The notes under the pieces are model-generated. The model was not told the origin of the DNA, searched no databases, and worked only from the letters and a program-made list of their open reading frames with translations. Shown here piece by piece: positions 16,518 through 25,035 of a DNA stretch of 50,899 nucleotides (the first letter of the stretch is position 1; every line of letters starts with the position of its first letter). The stretch comes from CAZFIM01 sp964519615 (lineage in GTDB: Bacteria > Chloroflexota > Dehalococcoidia > GIF9 > UBA5629). Location: contig CAZFIM010000011.1 of the NCBI GenBank assembly GCA_964519615.1, positions 1 through 50,899 on the forward strand, written 5' to 3'. The translations under genes were made by a program, and so were the position numbers.

Positions 16518-16739
16518 CTAATCCTCCTTTTCCTTTAATTTATGATAGCCTACAGTCCTTCAAACGCGATATATTAGCATATGACACAACTATTGATTAC
16601 GTTATTATCATCTTGCGCAGAGTGTTAGAGCAAAATATCATGTTTTTCTTGATTAGTCAATAGCAAATGGTAAAAAAATCAGCATTATTAACTACGCAAT
16701 AATAGTGATAAGAAACAGGAGATCGCAAGGATTTTCTTT

Positions 16740-16905
16740 TACTGATTGGCGCTGAAAACGGGGCAAGATCATGGAAGCGGGAAGCTTTGCCTACGCGTTG
16801 CCAGTGCCGAATGGCACTTAGCTCATGCCCGAGAGGTGGGGACAAAGCCCTCCGATGCTGCCAACGTTTTCCCACTGTCGATCCTTCTACCTCGGCTGTA
16901 GTAGC
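16740..16905. other. GC-rich island, possible structured RNA or element remnant
   Basis: The segment is clearly richer in G and C than its flanks. It holds AGTGCC-GAAT-GGCACT, a perfect 6-bp stem with a four-base loop, plus GGGACAAAGCCC and a longer GGGCAAG...CTTTGCC pairing. A GTG-started minus-strand frame of 72 codons (16657-16875) crosses it but has no domain I recognise. I could not match it to a known riboswitch or RNA. The rest of 16518-17289 holds only a weak open frame (16995-17255). Confidence 0.3.
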
Positions 16906-17289
16906 AGGTACTAATGTTTATCCGGATATATATATGCCATTAAGGTGGATAAACCGCAGGCCATAGGTAACATAGCGATTTACATAGATGCCATATGATG
17001 TGTTACAATTATTACAGTGGTGGTTTACCATTCAATAACAGGGGAAGTACAGTCAGCAGCGGTCCACAGGACTTGCCGGGAGAAAACTGCCGATTATACG
17101 AAACCGGCAGGGGGTTCAGACTGGTCCATTTTTATGGATATCCCTACATCCGCTTTTTCACCTCTCCGGTGATGATCTCTCAAATTTCTCATGCGCCTCA
17201 TATATTTACAGACGGGGCAGCCGCATACCTTGAAAATGGCTATTGTCTGCCGTAATTACTGCCACAAATAATTTGTAAAAAGGTATAAG

Positions 17290-18798
17290 GTGAAATTAAT
17301 GAAGATACTCATGGTTTATCCCGAATATCCGGACACATTCTGGGGTTTCAGGCATGCTCTGAAATTCATTTCCAAGAAATCTACATTCCCGCCTCTGGGT
17401 TTATTGACTGTCGCCAGTATGCTGCCCGGCGAGTGGGAGAAGAAGCTGGTCGATATGAACACTGATACGCTCAACGCGAGGGATATACAATGGGCGGACT
17501 ATGTCTTTATCAGCGCCATGACCATACAGCGTCAGTCCGCTAAAGAAGTCATAGCTAGATGTAACGAAGCAGGCACCCCGGTGGTTGCCGGCGGGCCGCT
17601 TTTTACTACGGAACATGATAAGTTCGAAGGTGTGGACCATTTTGTGCTCAATGAGGCTGAACTCACTTTGCCGACATTTCTCGCTGACCTGAGCAACGGG
17701 TGCGCCGGGCATATGTATGCCGCCTCAGGATTTCCGGATATCTCTTCTACTCCCGTTCCCGCCTGGGAACTATGCGATATGGGCAAATACTCATCAATGT
17801 GTATACAATATTCACGCGGCTGCCCTTTTGACTGCGAGTTCTGCAGTATCGTGGCTATGAATGGCCGAGTACCGCGCACCAAAGGTGTTGAGCAGTTGCT
17901 TGCGGAGATGGAGGCATTGTACAGCGCGGGATGGCGCAGCAATGTCTTTATTGTCGATGACAACTTTATCGGCAACAAGAAAAAACTTAAGGAAAGCGTT
18001 CTCCCTGCACTTGCTGCATGGCTCAAGTACAGGCGGCATCCCTTCTCTTTTACTACCGAAGCATCCATTAATATTGCCGATGACGATGAGCTTATAAGCC
18101 TGATGGTACAGTCTGATTTTTCTACCGTATTTGTGGGTATCGAGACGACCAGTGAGGAAAGCCTGGCGGAATGCGGCAAGATCCAGAACAAAGGGCGTGA
18201 TATGGTCAGTGCGATCAAGAAGCTGCACGGAAGAGGACTGCAGGTTTCTGGGGGCTTTATCGTAGGTTTCGATAACGACGGTGCATCTATCTTTGAGAAT
18301 ATGATCAGCTTCATACAGGAATCGGGCATTGTAACGGCGATGGTAGGCCTGCTCAACGCACCTTCGGACACCAGGCTTTACAGGAGACTTGAGCGGGAAG
18401 GACGTATAATTTCAGATATATCAGGAGATAACATGGATTTGTCCATGAATTTTACTCCGAGAATGGACCATGTACTGCTGATCGAGGGTTATCATCGCAT
18501 CATTAATACTATCTATTCATATAAGCACTATTATGAGCGGGTACAGAACTTTATAGCGCAGTACCGGCCGGCAAAAGCTGTCGGGCTAGAGTTGAAGCCG
18601 ATTGAAAGCGTGAAGGCGCTGTTCAAATCGTTCTGGATACTGGGCATCAGGGATAAGGGCAGGCGACATTACTGGAAGCTTCTTTTTAGTACGGCTTTCA
18701 GAAAACCACGTTTACTGCCGCTTTCAGTAACGCTGGCAATATACGGTTACCATTTCCGCAAAGTTATCGCAGGGTATGGTGTAGCCGCTTCACGTTAG
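17290..18798 (+). CDS. B12-binding-domain radical SAM protein (DUF4070 type)
   Basis: A 502-residue protein. The N-terminal part (about 1-140) is a cobalamin-binding-like Rossmann domain with ILMVYPEYPDTFWGF and the PPLGLLTVASMLP block. The radical SAM core has the cluster ligands Cys178, Cys182 and Cys185 in SRGCPFDCEFCSIV. The C-terminal half carries GFIVGFDNDGASIFENMISF and the DUF4070-like region with YYERVQNFI. It belongs to the group that uses cobalamin and SAM for methylation or rearrangement at unactivated carbon; the substrate is unknown. GTG 17290 and ATG 17299 are both possible starts. No operon partner. Confidence 0.88.
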   Translation: MKLMKILMVYPEYPDTFWGFRHALKFISKKSTFPPLGLLTVASMLPGEWEKKLVDMNTDTLNARDIQWADYVFISAMTIQRQSAKEVIARCNEAGTPVVAGGPLFTTEHDKFEGVDHFVLNEAELTLPTFLADLSNGCAGHMYAASGFPDISSTPVPAWELCDMGKYSSMCIQYSRGCPFDCEFCSIVAMNGRVPRTKGVEQLLAEMEALYSAGWRSNVFIVDDNFIGNKKKLKESVLPALAAWLKYRRHPFSFTTEASINIADDDELISLMVQSDFSTVFVGIETTSEESLAECGKIQNKGRDMVSAIKKLHGRGLQVSGGFIVGFDNDGASIFENMISFIQESGIVTAMVGLLNAPSDTRLYRRLEREGRIISDISGDNMDLSMNFTPRMDHVLLIEGYHRIINTIYSYKHYYERVQNFIAQYRPAKAVGLELKPIESVKALFKSFWILGIRDKGRRHYWKLLFSTAFRKPRLLPLSVTLAIYGYHFRKVIAGYGVAASR

Positions 18799-18888
18799 CT
18801 GCTGAAGCAGGACAGAATTGAATTCTATTTGCCTTAAACGTGGGGAGGTATGGCCTCATCTATTTCTGTAAGTTTGTTTTCTTAACGT

Positions 18889-18913
18889 GCCGTCCCGATA
18901 TCATCGGGGCGGC
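18889..18913. repeat. Strong 11-bp hairpin related to the A-module hairpin
   Basis: GCCGTCCCGAT (18889-18899) pairs with ATCGGGGCGGC (18903-18913) around a three-base loop, with one G-T pair. The core CCCGAT-x-ATCGGG is the same as in the leader hairpin of the modular repeats. There is no T-run on either side, so it is not an obvious terminator. It lies 90 bases after the radical SAM gene. Confidence 0.6.
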
Positions 18914-18998
18914 CGCATAAGGTCTTAGCCCATCTTTAGAACAGAAATAATGTTTTCTTTTACGGCAATAGAGCAGCCTGCGCTAAAAAAACGTTAGC

Positions 18999-19220
18999 TT
19001 GTGCTCAAAGCTCGAAGAAACCTGTATTGATCGTCTACAAATGCAAGGGGGCCACGTGCTGGGTTGGACCTTCACTTTTTCGTATCAGCTGTCCATGGGC
19101 GCACATGGACAGGCATTCAAGCTTCCCGATGAAATCAAGGATGTGTCCGATTTACTGTATGAGTGCTATTTAAAGTTAACGCCTAAATATGTAATACGGC
19201 CCTTCATAAAGATCAGGTAG
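18999..19220 (+). CDS. Hypothetical protein, weak
   Basis: A GTG-started frame of 73 residues (MCSKLEETCIDRLQMQGGHV then LGWTFTFSYQ) with ordinary amino-acid composition. It contains FKLPDEIKDVSDLLYECYLKL, which looks helical. No domain is recognised, and the ribosome binding site is poor. It may be a real short gene or the remnant of one. Confidence 0.3.
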   Translation: MCSKLEETCIDRLQMQGGHVLGWTFTFSYQLSMGAHGQAFKLPDEIKDVSDLLYECYLKLTPKYVIRPFIKIR

Positions 19221-19364
19221 ATATCACGATAGTGTGCAAACAAAAGGGAATCTTGACTGATTGATTTCTGTGATGAAGTTATAGTTAAACAAGAGCGGGG
19301 ATATTTATAAAACACTTTCGCGTCTATTAATATCCCCGCTGTGTAAGTCAATTATAAAGGTGAC

Positions 19365-19550
19365 TTATCTTCTGGTCTGGCTGTAGGAGCCTGAATGGCC
19401 GTTCTGCTGTTTCTTCGCCTGACGGCAGGGAACACAGCGTCTGGGCACATTGGTAAAACCTTTGGAAGAATAGAATTCCTGTTCGCCGGCAGTGAAGGTA
19501 AATGTAGCTCCACAATCACAGCAGGTGAGCGTTTTATCTCCGTAACTCAT
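19365..19550 (-). CDS. Zinc-ribbon domain protein
   Basis: A 61-residue protein: MSYGDKTLTCCDCGATFTFT, then AGEQEFYSSKGFTNVPRRCV and PCRQAKKQQ with a polar tail. The pattern TCxxCGxxFxFTxGEQEFYxxKGFxNxPxRCxxCR is the small 'probable zinc-ribbon' family, where four Cys bind one Zn. A strong ribosome binding site (AGAGGAGG) precedes the ATG. The role is unknown; such proteins are cytoplasmic and common in Chloroflexota. Confidence 0.9.
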   Translation of the reverse strand: MSYGDKTLTCCDCGATFTFTAGEQEFYSSKGFTNVPRRCVPCRQAKKQQNGHSGSYSQTRR

Positions 19551-19791
19551 CGATGACCTCCTCTTAATAATAGTTGGTTAGAGTTATGGTCACCCGAGAC
19601 TTTGGAGAATGTCGAGTATACTGGAAATTCAGAAAAGCAAGATGTAACGTAAACTTTAAACCACTTATTCAACTATACACTATATGCAGTACAAATACAA
19701 TTAAAAGGGACCGATGCGGGCTATGCTGGATAGGTCGTAATTGGCATTGGGGCATATAAACACAAGGACAACTGCACGTTTTGCCATACTA

Positions 19792-20130
19792 TTATTTATT
19801 TACGCTGCGGCTGTTTCTAGATGGTGATTTAGTATCCGGTATGCTGTAAATGAACTCTCTGCTGACAGTATTGCCTTTTTCGACAAGGGCTGTTCCCCGA
19901 AACCCCTGATTATTCGGCGGTATGGTTAATCTCTTGCCTGTTTTACGGACTGTGTTCGTGCTTTGATCCGGGTCTACCACTGCTACTCTCCACAGTACAC
20001 TATCGATCACTGCCAGGTCATAGACAGGTATTCCATTAAGTGACGATTCCAGTTTGTTCCGGGCGTCACGCACATCGGTTGTTTTCATATTTTTCATATC
20101 GTCTGTTTTGTACAGTAAATATATGTTCAT
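19792..20130 (-). CDS. Hypothetical protein
   Basis: Up to 112 residues, or 101 if it starts at the internal Met of MKNMKTTDVRDARNKLESSL. The middle reads YDLAVIDSVLWRVAVVDPDQ and later EKGNTVSREFIYSIP. It is soluble, without signal peptide or membrane segments, and no family is recognised. Neither start has a good ribosome binding site. Confidence 0.45.
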   Translation of the reverse strand: MNIYLLYKTDDMKNMKTTDVRDARNKLESSLNGIPVYDLAVIDSVLWRVAVVDPDQSTNTVRKTGKRLTIPPNNQGFRGTALVEKGNTVSREFIYSIPDTKSPSRNSRSVNK

Positions 20131-20333
20131 ATCTGTATAGTTCTCGTCCCTGTCAGTTTAGTGCCTGACCATATCTGGAATATTGTTAAAGCATTTGCAT
20201 ATCCTGCCTGGCAGTACAGCGGTAAATGACTTATGCAGCTTTTTACGCCAAAAGAATAAAAGAAAAACACAGGAAGCTGTTAGTTTCGTTTACTTCTATT
20301 CTATCAACACTTACTATTATACCATGTTTCTTC

Positions 20334-20363
20334 AGGGATGACGCTTATCAGCGGGTCATCCCT
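20334..20363. repeat. 12-bp hairpin, possible terminator or attenuator
   Basis: AGGGATGACGCT pairs with AGC-GG-GTCATCCCT, a 12-bp stem with a two-base bulge and TATC loop. It is followed by further short complementary blocks (GACCC...GGGTC, GGAG...CTCC) to about 20440. No T-run follows on either strand. It sits in the 400-base gap (20131-20527) downstream of the minus-strand lipoprotein gene; nothing else is seen there. Confidence 0.45.
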
Positions 20364-20527
20364 TGTGTGCTGCCTGACCCCAACTGGCCGTATCTAATGC
20401 TTAGGGTCGGAGGCAAATATCTCCGCCATTGTCGGGTTCAATTTTCCACTATCCCATTGTTTCATCATTGATAGCATTATTGTCTTTAGAGAAGAGAATT
20501 GATTTTGACCTGATTGTTCGTGTTATT

Positions 20528-21229
20528 CTAGCTTCCGGATTCCATATACGTTCCAATAACTCGTATCATCCAGTTGATTCTATCCTTGTTTTTTTCTACC
20601 CATTCCCCGCGAAATGGCATGTCGCTTTTCATGTCTATGACACTGGTGATACCTTCTGAATCACGGATTGTCAGCCATGAGTGTTCATTAACGATTTTAT
20701 TATCTACCCCTACAGCGATTCCAATGTCGCGCAGAGATGCCGTATAGACATGGATGTAGAATTGATCTGATACTTTTATATCCGGTACTGTAATAGTCAC
20801 CCAGTCCAGAGAATCGGTTGGAAATTCAGTGATAGGAAATGAGTTACTGTATAAAACCTCATTATTTTTATCCCAGATTTCCAGATCAAAATTATCACGG
20901 TCCGGGGTTTTTTCACTTAGTTTTCCACAGATGCCTACAGCATTGATAGTAAAAGGACTTGCAGGCGGGGTGAAGTCAACCAAATATCCGCCGCCGGCGG
21001 AAGAAAACGAGGCTTCATTCAAACCGTCGTCATATTTCAGCTCCAATTCCTTTATTACCAGGGATGGTTGTTCCGGTTTAGAGGAAGGTTCCGGTGTAGC
21101 GTCTGACGGCGTTGTTATCGGCTCAGGTACTGCCGGTGATGTTTGTGCGGGTGTAGCGCATGAACTAGCTGCCAGCAATATTATCAAAACCAATGCGGTA
21201 ATGAAAAGGCTTTTTCCCATTTTATTCAC
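20528..21229 (-). CDS. Secreted lipoprotein, function unknown
   Basis: The 233-residue protein has a lipoprotein signal ending LLAASSC (Cys24), then a Pro/Ser/Thr linker to about residue 55. The mature domain reads as beta-rich: FTINAVGICGKL, FDLEIWDKNNEVLYSNSFPI, WVTITVPDIKVSDQFYIHVY and a final WMIRVIGTYME. The layout recalls small jelly-roll type extracellular domains, but no named family is certain. Probably anchored on the cell surface. No operon partner. Confidence 0.75.
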   Translation of the reverse strand: MNKMGKSLFITALVLIILLAASSCATPAQTSPAVPEPITTPSDATPEPSSKPEQPSLVIKELELKYDDGLNEASFSSAGGGYLVDFTPPASPFTINAVGICGKLSEKTPDRDNFDLEIWDKNNEVLYSNSFPITEFPTDSLDWVTITVPDIKVSDQFYIHVYTASLRDIGIAVGVDNKIVNEHSWLTIRDSEGITSVIDMKSDMPFRGEWVEKNKDRINWMIRVIGTYMESGS

Positions 21230-21435
21230 CCTCCGCGATATTTAAAAACATAATGAGAGAAATACTTTTTTCCCTGCGTGCCTTAGGGGATATGACTGGG
21301 CTCACTGAAGCAGGTGGCTTCCGTGAAAAAATATAAAATTACCTTTAGACCTCTATATAGAGATCATGAAAGAAGATGGTGAGCAAATACCCCGGAAGAA
21401 TCCTGTAAGGTTGCTCTACTATGAGGATAGTAACC

Positions 21436-21819
21436 TTATTTGAGAACTTTCTCCAGGATTGATTGCACGCCTGCCCCTCCTTTGCTCCCGACAAAAGAAA
21501 GTATAATCGGCAGAAACTTGGCGATCATGCCGCTGTCCATACCAAGCTTTGAGAAACCACCGGCCAGACTGGCCAGATTGCCAAGTTTGCCCATATCACC
21601 GCCCATGCCTGATGCCATTTTCCCCAATCCGCCCAACATGCCTCCGGAAGCCGGAGCTCCCTTGATCAAATCACCGATATCGGGAACTGCTGTTGCAACT
21701 TTGTCAAAATCTCCGGCGGGCAGTTTATCCTGCGCCAGCTTAAAGATTAAACCGGCCCCACCCCTTGCTGCATCCTGTCCAACCCCAAGGTTTTGCACTA
21801 AATCTTGAACTAAATCCAT
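21436..21819 (-). CDS. DUF2780 (VcgC/VcgE-like) protein
   Basis: From the ATG at 21819 (GGAGG seven bases upstream; the frame extends four codons further to a GTG) the product has 127 residues. MDLVQDLVQNLGVGQDAARG opens the domain, followed by GAGLIFKLAQDKLPAGDFDKVATAVPDI, a Gly/Met-rich middle, and MIAKFLPIILSFVGSKGGAGVQSILEKVL. This is the DUF2780 pattern; the function is unknown. It follows the second YegP copy on the same strand by about 70 bases. Confidence 0.85.
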   Translation of the reverse strand: MDLVQDLVQNLGVGQDAARGGAGLIFKLAQDKLPAGDFDKVATAVPDIGDLIKGAPASGGMLGGLGKMASGMGGDMGKLGNLASLAGGFSKLGMDSGMIAKFLPIILSFVGSKGGAGVQSILEKVLK

Positions 21820-21886
21820 AGAAGCCTCCACATGAATCTCATTGCTTGTAAAGCGAGGATATCGGGGATGACATAATAAAAAGGTT

Positions 21887-22066
21887 TTATACTTCTTTTA
21901 CCTCGGCAGCGGGCGCATTCTTCTTGACAGATTCAATGCCGGCCTTTGCGCTTGCCATGGTGGTGTAGCCTTCCCCTGAACTGGCGATAGCCTGTCCGTT
22001 AGATGCTACAAGCCTCCAGCGGAATTCACCTTTTTTGTCTTTGTAGACCTCAAATTTTGCAGCCAT
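21887..22066 (-). CDS. YegP-like DUF1508 protein, copy 2
   Basis: A 59-residue near-duplicate of 8227-8406: MAAKFEVYKDKKGEFRWRLV, ASNGQAIASSGEGYTTMASA, KAGIESVKKNAPAAEVKEV. Only about five conservative changes separate the two, and the DNA and the upstream GGGGAGG spacing are also similar. This points to a fairly recent duplication or to gene conversion. Role as for copy 1, not established. It begins 13 bases after the broken membrane gene. Confidence 0.9.
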   Translation of the reverse strand: MAAKFEVYKDKKGEFRWRLVASNGQAIASSGEGYTTMASAKAGIESVKKNAPAAEVKEV

Positions 22067-22079
22067 GCTTTACCTCCCC

Positions 22080-22446
22080 TTAAATATTTTTATAAGCCCG
22101 AACATGAATCACGGGCTTGCTAATAGTACAAAGAGCTTTCATTGCCGTTATGGTTGCAACAGGCACCATCAGTGCGGCTATACAGCTGAGCATACTGACG
22201 GGAATTGCACCACTGCTCAGTATCGTTAGTGGAGCGAATACATAGCCTGCGACTAACAGCGTTATGGCTGCTGCCAAGAAAGGTATCGTTTTTATGGTAT
22301 AGGTTTTGAGTAAACCGGATTGCGGACGGGATGATCAGCAATGCAATGACGGTGGGATTATGAGGTAATGCGATGCCGCAGATAGCGGCGATTATCAGCC
22401 CCGCAATGAGAACTTCAAACCCAGTGTACCCCAACCTCTTGCCCAT
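22080..22446 (-). pseudogene. Frameshifted copy 2 of the small membrane protein
   Basis: The frame from the ATG at 22446 gives MGKRLGYTGFEVLIAGLIIA and a second helix up to about 22320. It then leaves the hydrophobic pattern (residues QNLYHKNDTFLGSS). In another frame the same region reads GLLKTYTIKTIPFLAAAITL, then LVAGYVFAPLTILSS and the expected ending ITAMKALCTISKP. Joined with one shift near 22320, the two pieces align along the intact 8443-8799 protein. It is either a real pseudogene or an assembly or sequencing indel. Confidence 0.7.
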
Positions 22447-22649
22447 TTGCCTTTCAACTTCCCTGAAGATAGCGCCGCTGCAGCAATTATATCCAATAAA
22501 TTATACTATACTATTACATGATGTAAATGTGTATTGTGTCGGCAGCGGCAATTATTTTGTGTAAAATCAACGCAAAATTTGTGTAAATAGACCGGGCACA
22601 CAGGTAACGAAGAAACTACAGGCAGAAGGCTGCTGTCTCTGCCCGGTAA

Positions 22650-22679
22650 AAGGTGCTGCCGGAGGGCAGGCAGCACCTT
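22650..22679. repeat. C-module hairpin, best-paired copy
   Basis: AAGGTGCTGCC (22650-22660) pairs perfectly with GGCAGCACCTT (22669-22679), 11 bp around GGAGGGCA. The GGCAGCACCTTGAAA end matches the GGCAGCACCTAGAAA tail of the other copies. It lies in the 310-base divergent gap before DUF4126 (22447-22759); otherwise nothing is recognised there. Confidence 0.7.
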
Positions 22680-22759
22680 GAAACAGTATTTATTTGCAGC
22701 GTGTATACATATTTTAGTATTGATGTGTTATAGTGAATTGACATAAGGAATAAATTGTT

Positions 22760-23341
22760 ATGGACGCCGGAATAATTGCTGCTATCGCCTTGGGAATCGG
22801 ATTAGCTACAAGCAGCGGCTTCAGAGTGTTCGTACCTATGCTCGTAGCGAGTATTGCTGCGCATTTCAATATTTTTCCTGTACAGGAGGGATTTGAGTGG
22901 CTTGCCAGTTGGCCGGCAATGCTCTGCTTTGGAACGGCTACTATCGCCGAATTACTTGCTTATTATATTCCCGTTGTTGACAATATGCTCGATGCCATTA
23001 CTACACCGCTTTCGGTAGGCGCAGGTACCCTGCTGGTAACATCCGTCCTGCCCGTTGATAATGATATGTTGAAATGGGTAACCGGATTTATTATCGGCGG
23101 AGGAATAGCTGCGACGGTTCAAGGAGGCAGTATCCTGGCAAGATTAATTTCCACAAGCACTACAGGCGGATTAGGCAATTCAGTAGTCGCGACAGTGGAA
23201 CATATAGCTGCGTTTGTCACTTCTTTGCTTTCGCTTATTATACCGTTTGTGGTGATAGCTATATTGATACTGCTTGTAATAAGTATTCTTTTTATATTCC
23301 GGAGGCGTATTTTTAAGCGTAAACGCGGGAATGCGGCATAA
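22760..23341 (+). CDS. DUF4126 integral membrane protein
   Basis: A 193-residue membrane protein: GIGLATSSGFRVFVPMLVAS at the N terminus, SWPAMLCFGTATIAELLAYY and IPVVDNMLDAITTPLSVGAG in the middle, then GGGIAATVQGGSILARLIST. These are the DUF4126 landmarks. About five membrane helices precede a basic tail, RRRIFKRKRGNAA. Function unknown. There is no strong ribosome binding site. Alone ahead of DUF202. Confidence 0.88.
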   Translation: MDAGIIAAIALGIGLATSSGFRVFVPMLVASIAAHFNIFPVQEGFEWLASWPAMLCFGTATIAELLAYYIPVVDNMLDAITTPLSVGAGTLLVTSVLPVDNDMLKWVTGFIIGGGIAATVQGGSILARLISTSTTGGLGNSVVATVEHIAAFVTSLLSLIIPFVVIAILILLVISILFIFRRRIFKRKRGNAA

Positions 23342-23581
23342 CTGATTGATCCCAAAAGAACGCTATACCCCTACTGCCGTGGCATTTCCGCAGTCAGCCG
23401 AATTGTATGCTTTTAAAGTTTTATTCCTGCGTACTGTCTGCGGAGGGTGCGGACGTATCAATTTAATGAATCTTCTGAATAAGAATTGCTGTCAGTACCT
23501 GAGACCACGCTAAAAAAAGGTATTTAATAAAAAAGTGATTTCATTGCACGTTTCTACTTTGTCATATCGGGCTGAACTAAA

Positions 23582-23612
23582 GGGCTGTCTTAAAACAGGC
23601 AGCCTCTGGAAA
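23582..23612 (+). repeat. C-module remnant upstream of DUF202
   Basis: GGGCTGTCTTAAAACAGGCAGC, then CTCTGGAAAGG resembles the terminal hairpin and tail of the repeat family. Its end supplies the GGAAAGGTGAAAG just before the DUF202 start, so it contributes to that gene's leader. Confidence 0.5.
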
Positions 23613-23623
23613 GGTGAAAGATA

Positions 23624-23929
23624 ATGGATAATGAGCCGTATATACGCTTTAGCCGGGATGAACTGATAACCAGAGATTATCTGGCGGTCGATAGAACAAT
23701 TCTTGCCAATGAAAGGACATTGTTGTCCTATGTGCGCACGGCGCTGGCATTCGCGGCGGCGGGAGCAGCGCTTATTCATTTCTTTGATTCCGGATCCATT
23801 GAAGGAATCGGGTGGCTAATGATTTTATTCGGCATAGTTATATTGGCAGTTGGAGGACGGCGCTATATCCAGATGCGACAGCGGTTCGGGGCATTGCTGG
23901 AGAATAAAGGCGGGAAAGATATGGTATAA
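23624..23929 (+). CDS. DUF202 (YidH-like) membrane protein
   Basis: A 101-residue protein with the DUF202 signature: RDYLAVDRTILANERTLLSY then VRTALAFAAAGAALIHFF, a second helix GWLMILFGIVILAVGG, and YIQMRQRF. The family has two to three membrane helices and an otherwise unknown role. AAAGGTGAAAG precedes the ATG. No partner gene. Confidence 0.9.
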   Translation: MDNEPYIRFSRDELITRDYLAVDRTILANERTLLSYVRTALAFAAAGAALIHFFDSGSIEGIGWLMILFGIVILAVGGRRYIQMRQRFGALLENKGGKDMV

Positions 23930-24027
23930 CCAGCGTAAGCACACTCTGCCGGTCAGCTGAAAAGCGATAGATAGCAGATTGCTCGTAGCCTTTGTGGTAC
24001 AAGGGAAATCTGAAAAAAAGGCAAGGC

Positions 24028-24118
24028 TCTGCGGCTGATTGACATAACAATAAGTGCAGCAATGACTGAGTATGAGGTAATTACGACATTAGGCCTGAGC
24101 CGCAAGGCGAAAGATTAA
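24028..24118 (+). repeat. Decayed B-module copy
   Basis: From the ATG at 24062 the sequence reads MTEYEVITTLGLSRKAKD and stops. It resembles the B frame (MSDYTEYKExTTI...LLSCKxE) with about seven codons deleted in the middle. The rest of the 430-base gap 23930-24355 has no recognised feature. Confidence 0.35.
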
Positions 24119-24355
24119 TCCAGTGTATCGCAGTGTTTTCCCCGTATCATCTGAAAGGCTTGCAGCGTTGTACTGATAACTTAAATTGACCGGATGCTAT
24201 TGGTGAAATCAATACATACTACCTCGGATATTTTTGCCTTACGATAAGATGAGCAGAAGGCGGTAAAATGCCTGTTTATCTGTGACAAAAGTGACATACA
24301 GACACAACTCTTGTTCTTATAATAAATCTGTAATAACTGGAGAGGCCGATAGGGG

Positions 24356-24928
24356 ATGAATATAAAGATGAAAACGGGGTTAAGCATAGTGCTAGTTACG
24401 CTGTGTAGTATGTTGATTGCGTTGCCGGCGTGTAACAATACCATTGAAGAAAACGAGGCTAATATGGATAATGCTGTAAGGTATGAGAACTATCAAAAAC
24501 CTTCTGATAGCGAATTAAGAGAAAGACTGACTTCTCTGCAATATGAGGTTACTCAGAATAACGGAACGGAATTTCCTTTCGACAATGAGTACTGGAATAA
24601 TGATGCTGAAGGTATCTATGTTGATATCGTCTCCGGTGAGCCCCTCTTCAGTTCAACGGATAAATTCCATTCGGGTACAGGGTGGCCCAGCTTCACCAGA
24701 CCTATCGAGCCGGGTAACATTGTGGAAGTGTCAGATAGAAGCTATGGAATGTTGAGGGTGGAAGTGAGAAGTAAATACGCTGATTCCCATCTTGGACACG
24801 TATTCGATGATGGTCCGCAGCCCAGCGGCAAACGTTATTGCATAAACTCAGCCGCCTTGCGTTTTATCCCAAAGGAAGATCTGGCTAAAGAGGGTTATGC
24901 CCGTTATGGATACATTTTCGGGGGTTGA
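24356..24928 (+). CDS. msrB: Lipoprotein peptide-methionine (R)-S-oxide reductase MsrB
   Basis: MsrB reduces methionine-R-sulfoxide in oxidised proteins. Family blocks: GTEFPFDNEYWNNDAEGIYV, then SSTDKFHSGTGWPSF, and SHLGHVFDDGPQPSGKRYCI with catalytic Cys162. The two CxxC zinc pairs of many MsrB proteins are absent, as in the metal-free subclass. A lipoprotein signal ending IALPAC (Cys26) places it outside the cytoplasmic membrane, where reductant must come from a membrane thiol system. No msrA or thioredoxin-like gene is adjacent. Start at ATG 24356, with AUG 24368 as alternative. Confidence 0.92.
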   Translation: MNIKMKTGLSIVLVTLCSMLIALPACNNTIEENEANMDNAVRYENYQKPSDSELRERLTSLQYEVTQNNGTEFPFDNEYWNNDAEGIYVDIVSGEPLFSSTDKFHSGTGWPSFTRPIEPGNIVEVSDRSYGMLRVEVRSKYADSHLGHVFDDGPQPSGKRYCINSAALRFIPKEDLAKEGYARYGYIFGG

Positions 24929-25035
24929 TGAATCAGTACTGTGTACCCCCTGTTCGCAGACAGCCGCAGTAAATATGAATCCGGCCGCGGATAAAGCTCC
25001 CTCCGCTACCACCGGTTTTATTTTCAGCATATATA

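Noticed and set aside
16995..17255. Plus-strand frame of 86 codons
   Set aside because: No ribosome binding site or recognisable domain; composition does not persuade me, though it cannot be excluded.
17532..18371. Minus-strand frame of 279 codons
   Set aside because: It is antisense to the radical SAM gene, whose CxxxCxxC and family blocks are unmistakable.
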